This document shows positions 1 through 6,922 of a stretch of DNA of 21,276 nucleotides, piece after piece. Numbering within the stretch: the first letter of the stretch is position 1; the number at the start of each line of letters is the position of its first letter. Origin of the DNA: Candidatus Uhrbacteria bacterium (GTDB taxonomy: Bacteria > Patescibacteriota > Patescibacteriia > UBA9934 > UBA11717); NCBI GenBank assembly GCA_018701105.1, contig JABIWD010000003.1, positions 1 to 21,276 on the forward strand. Reading direction: 5' to 3'. Made by a program: the position numbers and the translations under genes. The notes beneath the pieces were generated by a model, which saw nothing but the letters and a program-made list of their open reading frames with translations, was not told where the DNA came from and made no database searches.

Positions 1-2
1 AG

Positions 3-1289
3 GGGCTACGTCGTGACGGAATGATCGAACTGCACTTTCCCTCAGACAACCTAGTACTCCGCCGCGACTCCCCTGCTACGGATCTTTTTCACTTCAACAT
101 GGCAGTAAGTCTTGCTCAGTACTATTCAAACTCAATAAGCGACAACGTTAAGAGGTCATTTGAAAGCAAGCGCAAGCGAGGTGAAGTGACCGGAGGCATA
201 CTGCCCATCGGATATATGTACGAGGGCGAGAAAGGACACAAGAATGCGATTCTCGATCCAGACCGCGCGCACTTGATAGTGCGTATCTTTGAATTGTATG
301 CAACTGGTAGCCACTCCATGCAGTCTGTTCTGAATGAGGTTATCGAATTGGGATTGAGAACACGTAGTGGTAAGCATCCTGCAAAAAGTGTTATTGAAAA
401 GATACTCAGCAGTACTTTCTACTACGGAATGGCATATTCAAGAAAATACGATATATCATTTCCACACAGGTACCAGACCCTAATTTCCAAGGATTTATTC
501 GCCCGCTGTCAAGAAGTGCGGCAAGGCCGCAAAGCTACACCTAGCAAGCAAAGTACTAAGGAGTTTGTATTACAAGGAATCCTGAAGTGTCATAACTGTG
601 GCTGCGCCATGTCTCCTGAATACCACAAGAAACCAAGTGGACGTGAATACTACATCTATAGTTGCACTAACGGGAAAGGCGTTTGTAAGCGGGAGTATGT
701 GAACGAAAACAAGCTCCTAGAGCCAATATATGGCGTTCTGGAACGCTTCGGTACCATCTCCGAGGAAGTGCAGGAGATACTCGTAGAAGAGCTACGTAAA
801 TCCTCCGAAGCCGAACTCACGTTTCATAAAAAAGAGGTCGCCAGAATACAGAAGGACTACAATAAACACATAGACATGAAGAGCAGTCTGGTCGATCTGT
901 TTGTAGCAAAGAGTATTACTAAGCCAGACTATGACAAAAAGTTGCAGGAGTACTCTGATCAGATTCAAGGTCTACACACCCAGCTCGAACAACACTCTAA
1001 CGCAGACCATGATTACAAAACCAGCATAGGTGCTGTGTTAGATGTAGCTCGCCGAGCAAAAGATATATTCGAGAGTTCTGAAGTTCACGAAAAACAGGCA
1101 TTCTTGAAACTATTGCTTCAGAACCCGACTGTAAACGGTAAAGAACTTGTGTTTGAACTCAACGAACCCTTTAATTACGTGCTAGAACTTGCGGACGTTT
1201 CTTCTCAGAAAAGCAAAACGACCAACATTTCTGTTGATCGACCTGCTTGGCTCCGAGAGTGGGACTCGAACCCACGACCCACTGGTTAA
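3..1289 (+). CDS. Large serine recombinase, C-terminal part (5' end outside window)
   Basis: Site-specific DNA recombinase of the large serine family, which integrates or excises mobile elements. The frame is open to the window edge, and the first ATG (21) lies inside conserved sequence (IELHFPSDNLV), so the N-terminal resolvase catalytic domain is upstream and not seen. Visible parts: the end of the catalytic domain and linker (about residues 1-50 from that ATG, with the ISDNVKRSFESKRKRGE helix), a Recombinase domain (about 55-165), a zinc ribbon (CHNCG then CTNGKGVC, about 190-222), then a coiled coil (about 250-325) typical of the family. The last 13 codons (WLREWDSNPRPTG) are the antisense reading of the tRNA-Asn gene, and the stop TAA at 1287-1289 overlaps the anticodon. 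The gene therefore ends inside an integration target, which marks the edge of an integrated element lying to the left. Family assignment is firm; the element type is unknown. Confidence 0.9.
   Translation, partial: GLRRDGMIELHFPSDNLVLRRDSPATDLFHFNMAVSLAQYYSNSISDNVKRSFESKRKRGEVTGGILPIGYMYEGEKGHKNAILDPDRAHLIVRIFELYATGSHSMQSVLNEVIELGLRTRSGKHPAKSVIEKILSSTFYYGMAYSRKYDISFPHRYQTLISKDLFARCQEVRQGRKATPSKQSTKEFVLQGILKCHNCGCAMSPEYHKKPSGREYYIYSCTNGKGVCKREYVNENKLLEPIYGVLERFGTISEEVQEILVEELRKSSEAELTFHKKEVARIQKDYNKHIDMKSSLVDLFVAKSITKPDYDKKLQEYSDQIQGLHTQLEQHSNADHDYKTSIGAVLDVARRAKDIFESSEVHEKQAFLKLLLQNPTVNGKELVFELNEPFNYVLELADVSSQKSKTTNISVDRPAWLREWDSNPRPTG
1207..1239 (-). terminator. Intrinsic terminator of tRNA-Asn
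   Basis: On the minus strand, downstream of the tRNA, an 8-bp stem (GATCAACA / TGTTGGTC, one G-U pair) closes a GAAA tetraloop and is followed by GTTTTGCTTTTCT. The structure lies wholly inside the 3' coding sequence of the recombinase on the other strand. Confidence 0.7.
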
Positions 1290-1323
1290 CAGCCAGTTGC
1301 TCTACCAGCTGAGCTATCTCGGA
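1248..1323 (-). tRNA. tRNA-Asn (anticodon GTT)
   Basis: A 76-nt cloverleaf read on the minus strand. The acceptor is TCCGAGA/TCTCGGA with discriminator G and an encoded CCA (1248-1250). The D arm is GCTC/GAGC with AGCTGGTA, the anticodon stem ACTGG/CCAGT with loop CTGTTAA (anticodon GTT at 1288-1290), the variable loop five nt, and the T arm GTGGG-TTCGAGT-CCCAC. All stems are perfect. It has its own promoter and terminator and is overlapped in antisense by the recombinase gene, which makes it the probable attachment locus of the element on the left. Confidence 0.97.
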
Positions 1324-1410
1324 ATGTTTCGAGCGTGCGAAACTGGTTTCTGGTGACCAGCTGCGTGCCCCTACATAGCTCAACGAGCGACGTGGGGAGC
1401 TATCTCGGAA
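1311..1410 (-). repeat. 14-nt direct repeat of the tRNA-Asn 5' end
   Basis: GAGCTATCTCGGAA occurs at 1311-1324 (5' end of the tRNA plus one base) and again at 1397-1410, 86 bp away and inside the predicted tRNA leader. The 72 bp between them hold a perfect 6-bp hairpin (1326-1343, GTTTCG/CGAAAC) and an inverted repeat ATAGCTC (1375-1381) / GAGCTAT (1397-1403). This could be a remnant of an old attachment site or of a partial tRNA duplication. Confidence 0.6.
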
Positions 1411-1427
1411 GGCTTTTCAGCGCGGAA

Positions 1428-1456
1428 ACTATATCATAGCGACGCTGAATAGACAA
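1428..1456 (-). promoter_or_regulatory. Promoter of tRNA-Asn
   Basis: On the minus strand a -35 box TTGTCT (1451-1456) and a -10 box TATAGT (1428-1433) are separated by exactly 17 nt. The predicted start is near 1421, giving a leader of about 100 nt that includes the second copy of the tRNA 5' end. Confidence 0.6.
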
Positions 1457-1469
1457 GGGAGAATACACT

Positions 1470-1497
1470 AAAGCAAAAACGAGCCTTTCGGCTCGTT
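1470..1497 (-). terminator. Terminator after the 129-aa membrane protein gene
   Basis: The stem AACGAGC/GCTCGTT (1478-1484 with 1491-1497) has a 6-nt loop and is followed on the minus strand by TTTTTGCTTT. It starts 16 bp after the stop codon of the upstream minus-strand gene and separates that gene from the tRNA promoter. Confidence 0.8.
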
Positions 1498-1513
1498 CTC
1501 TTGTTCTTTTAGA

Positions 1514-1903
1514 CTATAAAGCCAGTCCGAACGCATGATAACCAAGATACAGACCGATCGCCAATACTACTATGGCTGCCGTTACAATGTGGTTTCGATT
1601 AGTCCAATAACCGCTCCACTTAACCATCATATCTGGCAAGAACCATGCTGCTAGCCCCTTGATCAATGCGATCCAACCTACGATCGTAACAATCACGCGC
1701 CAGTCACTCTCCCAAATATTATGGTTCAGAATCATGAACAATCCGGCGATAATTCCGATCGCTCCAAACGTCAACAATACTTTATCGTTCTTCTTGAATT
1801 CCTTTAGAAGTAGTGGAATGTCCTTCTTTCGTGAGATCAGGAGCAGTCCCTCGAAAATCATGTAGAGGGCTATTACCTTACCTAAGAGTATTGAGAGTTC
1901 CAT
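1514..1903 (-). CDS. Small four-helix membrane protein, function unknown
   Basis: A 129-residue integral membrane protein with four predicted hydrophobic segments at about residues 4-22, 42-58, 68-88 and 105-125. A basic loop (RKKDIPLLLKEFKKNDK) follows the first helix, probably cytosolic. The second helix ends in FMILNHNIWESDWRVIVTI, a pattern I recall from conserved hypothetical membrane proteins in Patescibacteria; no function is known to me. It follows the calcium-repeat surface protein by 32 bp, so the two may be cotranscribed. An SD-like AAGAGG lies 14 nt before the ATG, which is far, and sits in a small hairpin (CCTC-GCAA-GAGG, 1918-1929). Real gene likely; role unassigned. Confidence 0.8.
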   Translation of the reverse strand: MELSILLGKVIALYMIFEGLLLISRKKDIPLLLKEFKKNDKVLLTFGAIGIIAGLFMILNHNIWESDWRVIVTIVGWIALIKGLAAWFLPDMMVKWSGYWTNRNHIVTAAIVVLAIGLYLGYHAFGLAL

Positions 1904-1935
1904 AGTTTTTGTTTTTGCCTCTTGCGAGGTGAATA

Positions 1936-2985
1936 TTATTTTTTCAGTGGATCGCTACCGTTCGCAACCTCTCCCCCGTCAGAGAGGCTGTCTCCATCCG
2001 TATCCCAGTTCAACGGATCCGTCTTAAAGTCGTAAATCTCTTCTCTGTCATAGATCCCATCATTATCCGAATCGTAATCCAACGGATCAGTACCTATACT
2101 GACCTCGTCCCCATCCAAAAGCCCGTCGCTATCTGTGTCGGCCTTGTTTGGATCTGTCTTATAGATACCAATGGTCTCACCTCCGTCACCAATCATGTCG
2201 CCATCTGTATCATGCAATCGTGGATCAGTGCCATACAGGTTAACCTCTTCCCAATCCGTAAGCCCATCATGGTCGGTATCGCGCTCATAGTTACTCGTCC
2301 CAAGCCGAGCTTCTTCGCTGTCACTAAGTCCATCGTTATCAGAGTCCAGGCCGTCGATGGCTCCATTTAATTCAGACCTCGTCTTCATCAGAGCACGATC
2401 AAACACAATGTCGCTCTTAGTGAAAAGATCCGAGCTGACTGTGAATGATGAAAACTCTCCCGGCTCGACATCGATCACAAAGTCTGCCCAGTTAACGCCA
2501 TACATCTGCATCGCGAGCAATTCCGATGTGATATGCCTCAAGTACGGCTTATAATCATCATTCGGATTATCTACAACGGCGTACACTTCCGCAATGCTCC
2601 TTATCTTTACAAGCTGAACTCCCGGAGCCGGTGGCATTGCAGCCCCTACCGTAAGTGTAGGCAATGTTGCGTCTGTAACCGTGAGAATTGAATCAAGACT
2701 ATTCGCCCATGACATGTATGTCTGAAGATTGGCGAACGGGTGACGCTTCCCATCATTTCCTACGTAATAGACCGTAGAGAAACTTGGAGACTTAATAAAC
2801 CTATTCTCTCCAATGTCTGTGATCTTCTCGTATTCACCTGTTACCGGTGACTTCCCCATCAACACTAAGACTTGATTAGACGCTGACGAAACCTCCGCGA
2901 TCGCGAATACTGAAACAACAAGAACAGTAGACACAAAACACGCTAGTATCCCCCTAACGTAGACATTGGTTTGAATTCCTTTCAT
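1936..2985 (-). CDS. Secreted surface protein with six thrombospondin type 3 Ca-binding repeats
   Basis: Probably exported. A basic start and hydrophobic segment (about residues 10-30) form a signal peptide or anchor. Next comes a module of about 115 residues (STVYYVGNDGKRHPF ... WADFVIDV) that is also present in the surface protein at 7179-8459. The C-terminal third is six tandem repeats of 22-23 residues of the DxDxDGxxDxEE type (about residues 215-349), the thrombospondin type 3 / EF-like pattern that binds calcium. Repeats 3 and 6 have Gly-Gly-Glu where the others have a residue followed by acidic or Asp-Glu. I chose ATG at 2985 over TTG at 2991 because a promoter with -10 at 2994-2999 leaves only about 8 nt before it, which fits a leaderless transcript. 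Likely a cell-surface structural or adhesion protein; the exact role is inferred. Confidence 0.85.
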   Translation of the reverse strand: MKGIQTNVYVRGILACFVSTVLVVSVFAIAEVSSASNQVLVLMGKSPVTGEYEKITDIGENRFIKSPSFSTVYYVGNDGKRHPFANLQTYMSWANSLDSILTVTDATLPTLTVGAAMPPAPGVQLVKIRSIAEVYAVVDNPNDDYKPYLRHITSELLAMQMYGVNWADFVIDVEPGEFSSFTVSSDLFTKSDIVFDRALMKTRSELNGAIDGLDSDNDGLSDSEEARLGTSNYERDTDHDGLTDWEEVNLYGTDPRLHDTDGDMIGDGGETIGIYKTDPNKADTDSDGLLDGDEVSIGTDPLDYDSDNDGIYDREEIYDFKTDPLNWDTDGDSLSDGGEVANGSDPLKK

Positions 2986-2993
2986 ATACAAAT

Positions 2994-3021
2994 AGTATAC
3001 ATCAATTTAGCTGCATGTGAA
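2994..3021 (-). promoter_or_regulatory. Promoter of the calcium-repeat surface protein gene
   Basis: On the minus strand a -35 TTCACA (3016-3021) and a -10 TATACT (2994-2999) have a 16-nt spacer. The -10 ends 8 nt before the ATG at 2985, so the mRNA should be leaderless or nearly so. The promoter sits in the short gap after the HlyIII gene. Confidence 0.6.
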
Positions 3022-3023
3022 GA

Positions 3024-3668
3024 TCAGTAGAGGAAATTGAGCACGAGCCAGAAATGAGCGAAACTGCCTCCTAGAACGAATATGTGAAAAATCTCATGCA
3101 TACCAAACCACTTGGTACGGGTCACCTTTGAATCGAGCATGTAAAATATCACCCCAATAGTGTAAGAAACGCCGCCAATGAAGAGCCAGAAGAGCCCATC
3201 AGATCCTAGATATTGCTCGAGATGCCGCCATGGAATCGCAATCATCCACCCCATTATCAAATATAACGGAATCGTAATCATGTGAGCTTTCCGCATCGTG
3301 AGCTCAAGCACTATCCCGAGTACGGCCAGTCCCCACACGGCCCCGAACAGACTCCAACCCCATCCGGCATGCGGAAAATTTAAGGTCATAGGAGTATACG
3401 TGCCGGCAATCAACACAAATATCATTGAGTGATCCATGTTCTGCCAAAACTTCTTCCGTGGATGATTCTTTGCAATCGCATGAAAGATCGTGCTTGAGAG
3501 ATACAGCAAGATCAAGCTTGCTCCAAATATCGATGCTCCAACAACATGCGATGCTCCACCGTTGATCGCTCCAAACACAACCATAAGCACCAACGCCGCA
3601 ACAGAAGTTGCGGCGCCGATCAGATGCGTCAAAGCGCTTCCTGGTTCGTTGTGGTGCTGTAATTGCAT
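3024..3668 (-). CDS. Hemolysin III / PAQR family membrane protein
   Basis: A seven-helix membrane protein of the HlyIII (YqfA, PAQR-related) family, 214 residues, a normal length. The conserved metal-site residues are visible: SSTIFH (His63), MDH (Asp79, His80) and, near the C-terminus, HEIFH (His191, His195), as well as the GTYTP motif at about 89-93. In this superfamily these residues hold zinc, and bacterial members have been linked to membrane lipid homeostasis or hydrolase-type activity. The hemolysin name is historical and should not be read as a toxin. The start ATG overlaps the stop of the upstream lipoprotein gene (TAATG, 1 nt shared), so translation is probably coupled; no SD is seen. 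Confidence 0.93.
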   Translation of the reverse strand: MQLQHHNEPGSALTHLIGAATSVAALVLMVVFGAINGGASHVVGASIFGASLILLYLSSTIFHAIAKNHPRKKFWQNMDHSMIFVLIAGTYTPMTLNFPHAGWGWSLFGAVWGLAVLGIVLELTMRKAHMITIPLYLIMGWMIAIPWRHLEQYLGSDGLFWLFIGGVSYTIGVIFYMLDSKVTRTKWFGMHEIFHIFVLGGSFAHFWLVLNFLY

Positions 3669-4288
3669 TATCGTGTGAATGTATAGATGTTTTGCAAGTT
3701 AACAATGTTGTTTGTCTGAACAATCGTCATCTGATTCCATGCGTCATTCATAGTGTATGTGTACAGCACGTACGGAGGTGATCCACTGACAGGCCCAACT
3801 CCAAGAGGTGTTGATGCAGCGTTTGACTTAACTGTGCTGCCACCTGCCTCACACTTCACCGTTGGTGATCCTCCGCCAGAAACTATGTGTAGTTCTGCAA
3901 CATCCACCGGTGGGTCAACATCTAAATTCAGATTACTCTCAACCTCATACGATCCAGAAAGAAGTCCCGTTATCTCACAAGTACTCACAACCGATAGAGC
4001 CGTGCCATCTGGAATTGTCTCTGTTGAGTAGTTCTCCGTGAATCCGCCAGCGTTATCAAATGTCAATGTTCGTCCCTTCGACGGATTCGTTATTGCACCA
4101 GCTGGTGTGCTCACCTGCTGTGATACTAACGTCCACGATCCAAGCAAAGCCTCATCGACTCCGTTTGAGATACAGCTATCATGAGCAGTTGTTGTATCAC
4201 ATGATACAGGTGGAGTTATAGTACACCCTGCCCCAACGAGCATCACGCTCACCAACATCATCCCGATCTTTGTAATTCGCATAGTCAT
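3668..4288 (-). CDS. Putative lipoprotein with lipocalin-like domain
   Basis: A 206-residue exported protein. The N-terminus is a lipoprotein signal: basic start, hydrophobic run, then VGAGC with the candidate lipidated Cys at residue 22. The -3 residue is Gly rather than the usual Leu, so the lipobox is weak. After a Pro/Thr stretch and a possible disulfide pair (VSCD and DSCIS), residues from about 46 begin with LLGSWTLVSQQ and continue as an alternating beta pattern resembling small lipocalin-like domains. That fold call is tentative. A second in-frame ATG lies two codons downstream. Lgt, the enzyme that would lipidate it, is encoded in the same window. It is followed without a gap by the HlyIII gene. 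A terminator just upstream separates it from the preceding gene. Confidence 0.75.
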   Translation of the reverse strand: MTMRITKIGMMLVSVMLVGAGCTITPPVSCDTTTAHDSCISNGVDEALLGSWTLVSQQVSTPAGAITNPSKGRTLTFDNAGGFTENYSTETIPDGTALSVVSTCEITGLLSGSYEVESNLNLDVDPPVDVAELHIVSGGGSPTVKCEAGGSTVKSNAASTPLGVGPVSGSPPYVLYTYTMNDAWNQMTIVQTNNIVNLQNIYTFTR

Positions 4289-4317
4289 TTTGATTTGTAA
4301 ATATGCATTGATTGTAA

Positions 4318-4338
4318 CAAAAAAGGGCCAAAAGGCCC
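4318..4338 (-). terminator. Terminator after the 146-aa membrane protein gene
   Basis: On the minus strand a 5-bp GC stem GGGCC-TTTT-GGCCC (4325-4338) is followed by TTTTTTGTT, 7 bp after the stop codon. Confidence 0.85.
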
Positions 4339-4345
4339 ACTTTTG

Positions 4346-4786
4346 CTATGCGCAACTTTTGCAGCCCTTTTGAAGGTAGGAGTACATAAGCCCAAGTATG
4401 AATCCAAAGACCAAATGCCCCCATAGGCTTGGTAAAGACATCGCAACACCCTCCGCTCCAAGCATTGGCCCCATTCCGAGCCAAACAGGCATGATGAACA
4501 GTGCACCGAGGATCCACCAAATGAATCCGTAAAGAAGTCCGAGTACGACTGCATGAATCTCGTCTGTCGATGCATGACCAAAGAAGACAGCGAACAGCGC
4601 CCCAAGACCAACGCTTATAACAATGTGCACAAGAAATCCTGCAACAGGCGAACTGCTGCCTATCAACGCGCCGACCATCGGCAGGAACCCGAGCGCTCCC
4701 ATCATCGCGCCAAAAACAACGCCACCTATTAGACCTGCCCACGCACCCGTTTTAACGTGATCAACCTCTACTTTAAACTTTGCCAT
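4346..4786 (-). CDS. Glycine-rich four-helix membrane protein, function unknown
   Basis: A membrane protein of 146 residues with four hydrophobic segments after a short charged start (MAKFKVEVDHVKTG). The first helix pair is rich in Gly and Ala (GLIGGVVFGAMMGALGFLP), and the protein ends in KGCKSCA, a terminal CxxC. I chose the ATG at 4786. The longer reading, which starts in front of MRHLIYSEKN, would begin inside the loop of the hairpin at 4800-4837, an unlikely initiation site. No clear SD. I do not recognise the family with confidence. It is bounded by hairpins on both sides, so it is probably a single-gene unit. Confidence 0.75.
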   Translation of the reverse strand: MAKFKVEVDHVKTGAWAGLIGGVVFGAMMGALGFLPMVGALIGSSSPVAGFLVHIVISVGLGALFAVFFGHASTDEIHAVVLGLLYGFIWWILGALFIMPVWLGMGPMLGAEGVAMSLPSLWGHLVFGFILGLMYSYLQKGCKSCA

Positions 4787-4799
4787 ATTTTTTTCTGAA

Positions 4800-4837
4800 T
4801 AAATAAGATGCCTCAATTGTACAAGGCATCTTATTTA
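4800..4837 (-). terminator. Strong hairpin after the Crp-like gene (probable terminator)
   Basis: A perfect 14-bp inverted repeat (TAAATAAGATGCCT / AGGCATCTTATTTA) with a 10-nt loop CAATTGTACA, which itself contains two overlapping 6-bp palindromes. It begins 16 bp after the Crp-like stop codon. The T-tract is weak, so it may end or stabilise transcripts, or bind protein. Confidence 0.6.
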
Positions 4838-4853
4838 CGCTCCGTAGCTTGAG

Positions 4854-5522
4854 CTACACTTCCGATAGTTTATAGCCGCCATCGTCACTCATACTCAGAG
4901 ACTCCTCAGTCAACAGCTCACGCAGAGCCCTTGTCACAGTAACCCGATTTAAACCAGTAAGGTTTGCGATCTCCTGATGAGTGAGCTTGATCGAAGCCTT
5001 CTCGACCGGCACCGATACAATCCGCTCAAGAAAGCTAGACTTCTTCTTACTCTGATATCTCGACAACTCAGACAGTACTTTCTCTTTTGCTGGCGCGCCA
5101 CTCATCGAAATCTTGCGCTCGTAATCCGACAAGCGATCTGCTAACACCTTGATCGTCTTCATGATCTTCTCAGGATGAGCCGCGACGATCTTGAGAAACT
5201 CGTCAATTGGAATCGTACAAATACGAGTTCCGGCCTCCACCTCTGCAAAGTGCATAGACCGGATAGGCTCCGTAGAAAAGTTTCCAAACACATCACCAGG
5301 CCCCAACGTATCGAATACACTCTTTTTTCCATCCTGCATGTGGTACAGCTTCACCTCTCCCGTCTTCACAAGGAACATCGAGTCTAAGATGTCCGACCGT
5401 ATGTACAACACATATCGTGAAGGATGGGTCGTATCGTTTACATTCGTACACAAAGACATAATCTCGCTTGGAGGAATTCCCTCAAGAAGATCTAGGTTTG
5501 AGATGTAGGATATTTTGTTCAT
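4854..5522 (-). CDS. Crp/Fnr family transcriptional regulator
   Basis: A 222-residue DNA-binding regulator. Residues about 10-115 form a cyclic-nucleotide-binding-type beta barrel (YVLYIRSD..., GEVKLY, LGPGDVFGNF). Residues about 120-140 are the dimerisation helix, and 178-210 a Crp-type winged helix-turn-helix (LTHQEIANLTGLNRVTVTRAL). An Arg-Ser pair (88-89) sits where CRP has its phosphate-contacting residues, but the Glu of the GELGLF motif is missing, so cAMP binding is uncertain. There are only two cysteines, so it is not a 4Fe-4S FNR. Its ATG overlaps the stop of the Mqo-like gene (ATGA), so it is almost certainly cotranscribed with it and may regulate it. No SD is visible. Confidence 0.93.
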   Translation of the reverse strand: MNKISYISNLDLLEGIPPSEIMSLCTNVNDTTHPSRYVLYIRSDILDSMFLVKTGEVKLYHMQDGKKSVFDTLGPGDVFGNFSTEPIRSMHFAEVEAGTRICTIPIDEFLKIVAAHPEKIMKTIKVLADRLSDYERKISMSGAPAKEKVLSELSRYQSKKKSSFLERIVSVPVEKASIKLTHQEIANLTGLNRVTVTRALRELLTEESLSMSDDGGYKLSEV

Positions 5523-6856
5523 ACTCTAATAGGAAAATCTGCGTTAAAGCTCTCGTTGTCGATCTTGAACTCGCTACCAAAGAATCGAATGATGTCCCGC
5601 ATGTCATGTTCACCGTTCTTGAGACAGGTCGATGCTCCAGGAGACGGAGTGATGTTAAATATTATCTTATCTCCTACGATCCTAGACTCACCCAGCGACA
5701 CTTGTCGCGTGGACCTGTTCACGATCTGCGGTCGAATCCCCTTCGCATCCTTAAGCGGCATAACGTCCATCGCTTTTACTGTGGGTACAATCTTCTGGAT
5801 ATTCGGAAGAAAGAAGAAGCGGCCAATAAATGGTAGGTCGTACAGAATGTTTCGCGCGATGAACTTTATGTAAGTCGCGTCCATCATGATCGTGCCTATC
5901 GCCATCAATGAGGTTAACTTTAGATCGAACAGTTTAAAGAAGCTAGGGATAGTTTTCCACTGACCCCGCTCCAACATAGGCAATACCTTTGCCGTTGGAC
6001 CGAAGCGTGATCGATCACCACGACACAAATCAGGATCACCATGAGCCGCAGCAAACGGCAGCTTCTTTAATTGCAATGTATAGACCTTACCGTTCAGAAC
6101 ACTCGGCGTATGGAAAAAGCTTCCTGCAACCGGCAAGATGATCAAGTTATCGCCGTAACCAAGCTCTTTTGCAAACGTGAGACTGTGAGCTCCAGTTGCA
6201 TACACAACAACTCGCGCCCGAATCTTGCCACGGCTCGTATCAAGCTCAAACCCCTCTCCCGTCTTACGCGTCGAATCAACGCAAGTGTTCAAAAACACGT
6301 CGGCCTGGCTATCCCTTGCAGCCTGACCTCGCTTCATCATGTCTGCAGCAAGACGAGCATAGTCTACGGTGTAACCCTCAGTCGAATGCAGCGCGAACAA
6401 CGGAACATCAGGATCTCGACCTTCCACGACCTTGGGTTCGATCTCAGCGATCTCGTCTTTCTCGATCGGATGCAATGCAGGAAACAGTTCCTTGAACTCC
6501 TCGTAGCGAACCTTCAACGCATCAACCTCATCCTGCCCAACTGCAAGAACCATCTTGGGGTAGATCTTAAAAAGCCCATCGTCACCATACTTATCGCAAT
6601 ATGTGGCAACAAGGTCAGATGCAGCCTTTACTTTGCGAGCCTTTTCCAAAGTGTAGTTTGTTTCGATGTCACCAAAGTGCAGTGTTTGGGAGTTGTTCTT
6701 TGGATGCGAGTTTGCTTGGCCAAATCCTCCATATTTATCAAATAATGCGATATTTCCAACGTTTGTGTAGGTTCGAAGCAAATAAAACAAGGCAGTGCCA
6801 GATACACCACCACCCACTATTACTACATCATATTGTTCGCCTTCATTCATTTGCAT
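5519..6856 (-). CDS. FAD-dependent malate:quinone oxidoreductase-like protein
   Basis: A 445-residue flavoprotein. The N-terminal Rossmann dinucleotide site DVVIVGGGVSG (residues 10-20) binds FAD. The order of motifs resembles the Mqo family: an Asn-rich segment then ETNY near residue 66, a LPVAGSFFHT segment mid-protein, GIRPQIV, and SPGAST near the C-terminus, which is close to the SPGAST signature of Mqo. Family members oxidise malate to oxaloacetate at the membrane and pass electrons to quinone. The substrate here is inferred only: related 2-hydroxyacid oxidases share the fold, and CPR bacteria usually lack a TCA cycle. ATG at 6856 is four bases past a -10-like TATATA; the ATG at 6850 (Met3) is an alternative. 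The 3' end overlaps crp by 4 nt. Confidence 0.8.
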   Translation of the reverse strand: MQMNEGEQYDVVIVGGGVSGTALFYLLRTYTNVGNIALFDKYGGFGQANSHPKNNSQTLHFGDIETNYTLEKARKVKAASDLVATYCDKYGDDGLFKIYPKMVLAVGQDEVDALKVRYEEFKELFPALHPIEKDEIAEIEPKVVEGRDPDVPLFALHSTEGYTVDYARLAADMMKRGQAARDSQADVFLNTCVDSTRKTGEGFELDTSRGKIRARVVVYATGAHSLTFAKELGYGDNLIILPVAGSFFHTPSVLNGKVYTLQLKKLPFAAAHGDPDLCRGDRSRFGPTAKVLPMLERGQWKTIPSFFKLFDLKLTSLMAIGTIMMDATYIKFIARNILYDLPFIGRFFFLPNIQKIVPTVKAMDVMPLKDAKGIRPQIVNRSTRQVSLGESRIVGDKIIFNITPSPGASTCLKNGEHDMRDIIRFFGSEFKIDNESFNADFPIRV

Positions 6857-6860
6857 AGTC

Positions 6861-6888
6861 TATATAGAGGTTATCACAGAGTCTGTAA
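6861..6888 (-). promoter_or_regulatory. Promoter of the mqo-like/crp operon
   Basis: On the minus strand a -35-like TTACAG (6883-6888) and a -10-like TATATA (6861-6866) have a 16-nt spacer, and the start codon follows the -10 by 4 nt. A TGTGATAA half-site (6871-6878) and an inverted repeat AGAGT-N5-ACTCT (6878-6892) overlap it. Confidence 0.45.
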
Positions 6889-6892
6889 CTCT
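6878..6892. promoter_or_regulatory. Candidate operator between divergent promoters
   Basis: The inverted repeat AGAGT-CTGTA-ACTCT overlaps the -35 of the mqo-like gene and ends just where a -35 for the plus-strand RNA would lie. A CRP-type TGTGA half-site adjoins it on the minus strand. Binding by the Crp-like protein encoded in the operon is a guess. Confidence 0.35.
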
Positions 6893-6912
6893 CGCTACAA
6901 CTGTGCTATTCT

Positions 6913-6918
6913 TATAAC
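6913..6918 (+). promoter_or_regulatory. -10 box of the candidate ncRNA
   Basis: TATAAC is followed 4 nt later by the first base of the outer closing stem of the predicted RNA (6923), where transcription would start. No convincing -35 is seen, so activator dependence is possible. An alternative extended -10 (TGC-TATTCT, 6904-6912) overlaps. Confidence 0.45.
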
Positions 6919-6922
6919 AGAT

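Noticed and set aside
1171..1383. Minus-strand ORF of 70 codons across tRNA-Asn.
   Set aside because: Its peptide (EIAQLVEQLAVNQWVVGSSPT) is the well-known false translation of tRNA genes.
4197..4742. Minus-strand ORF of 181 codons overlapping two genes.
   Set aside because: It runs through the terminator at 4318-4338 and the lipoprotein start, and its composition is that of a shifted frame.
6071..6745. Plus-strand ORF of 224 codons.
   Set aside because: Antisense to the mqo-like gene; the Cys- and Arg-rich composition is typical of a shadow frame.
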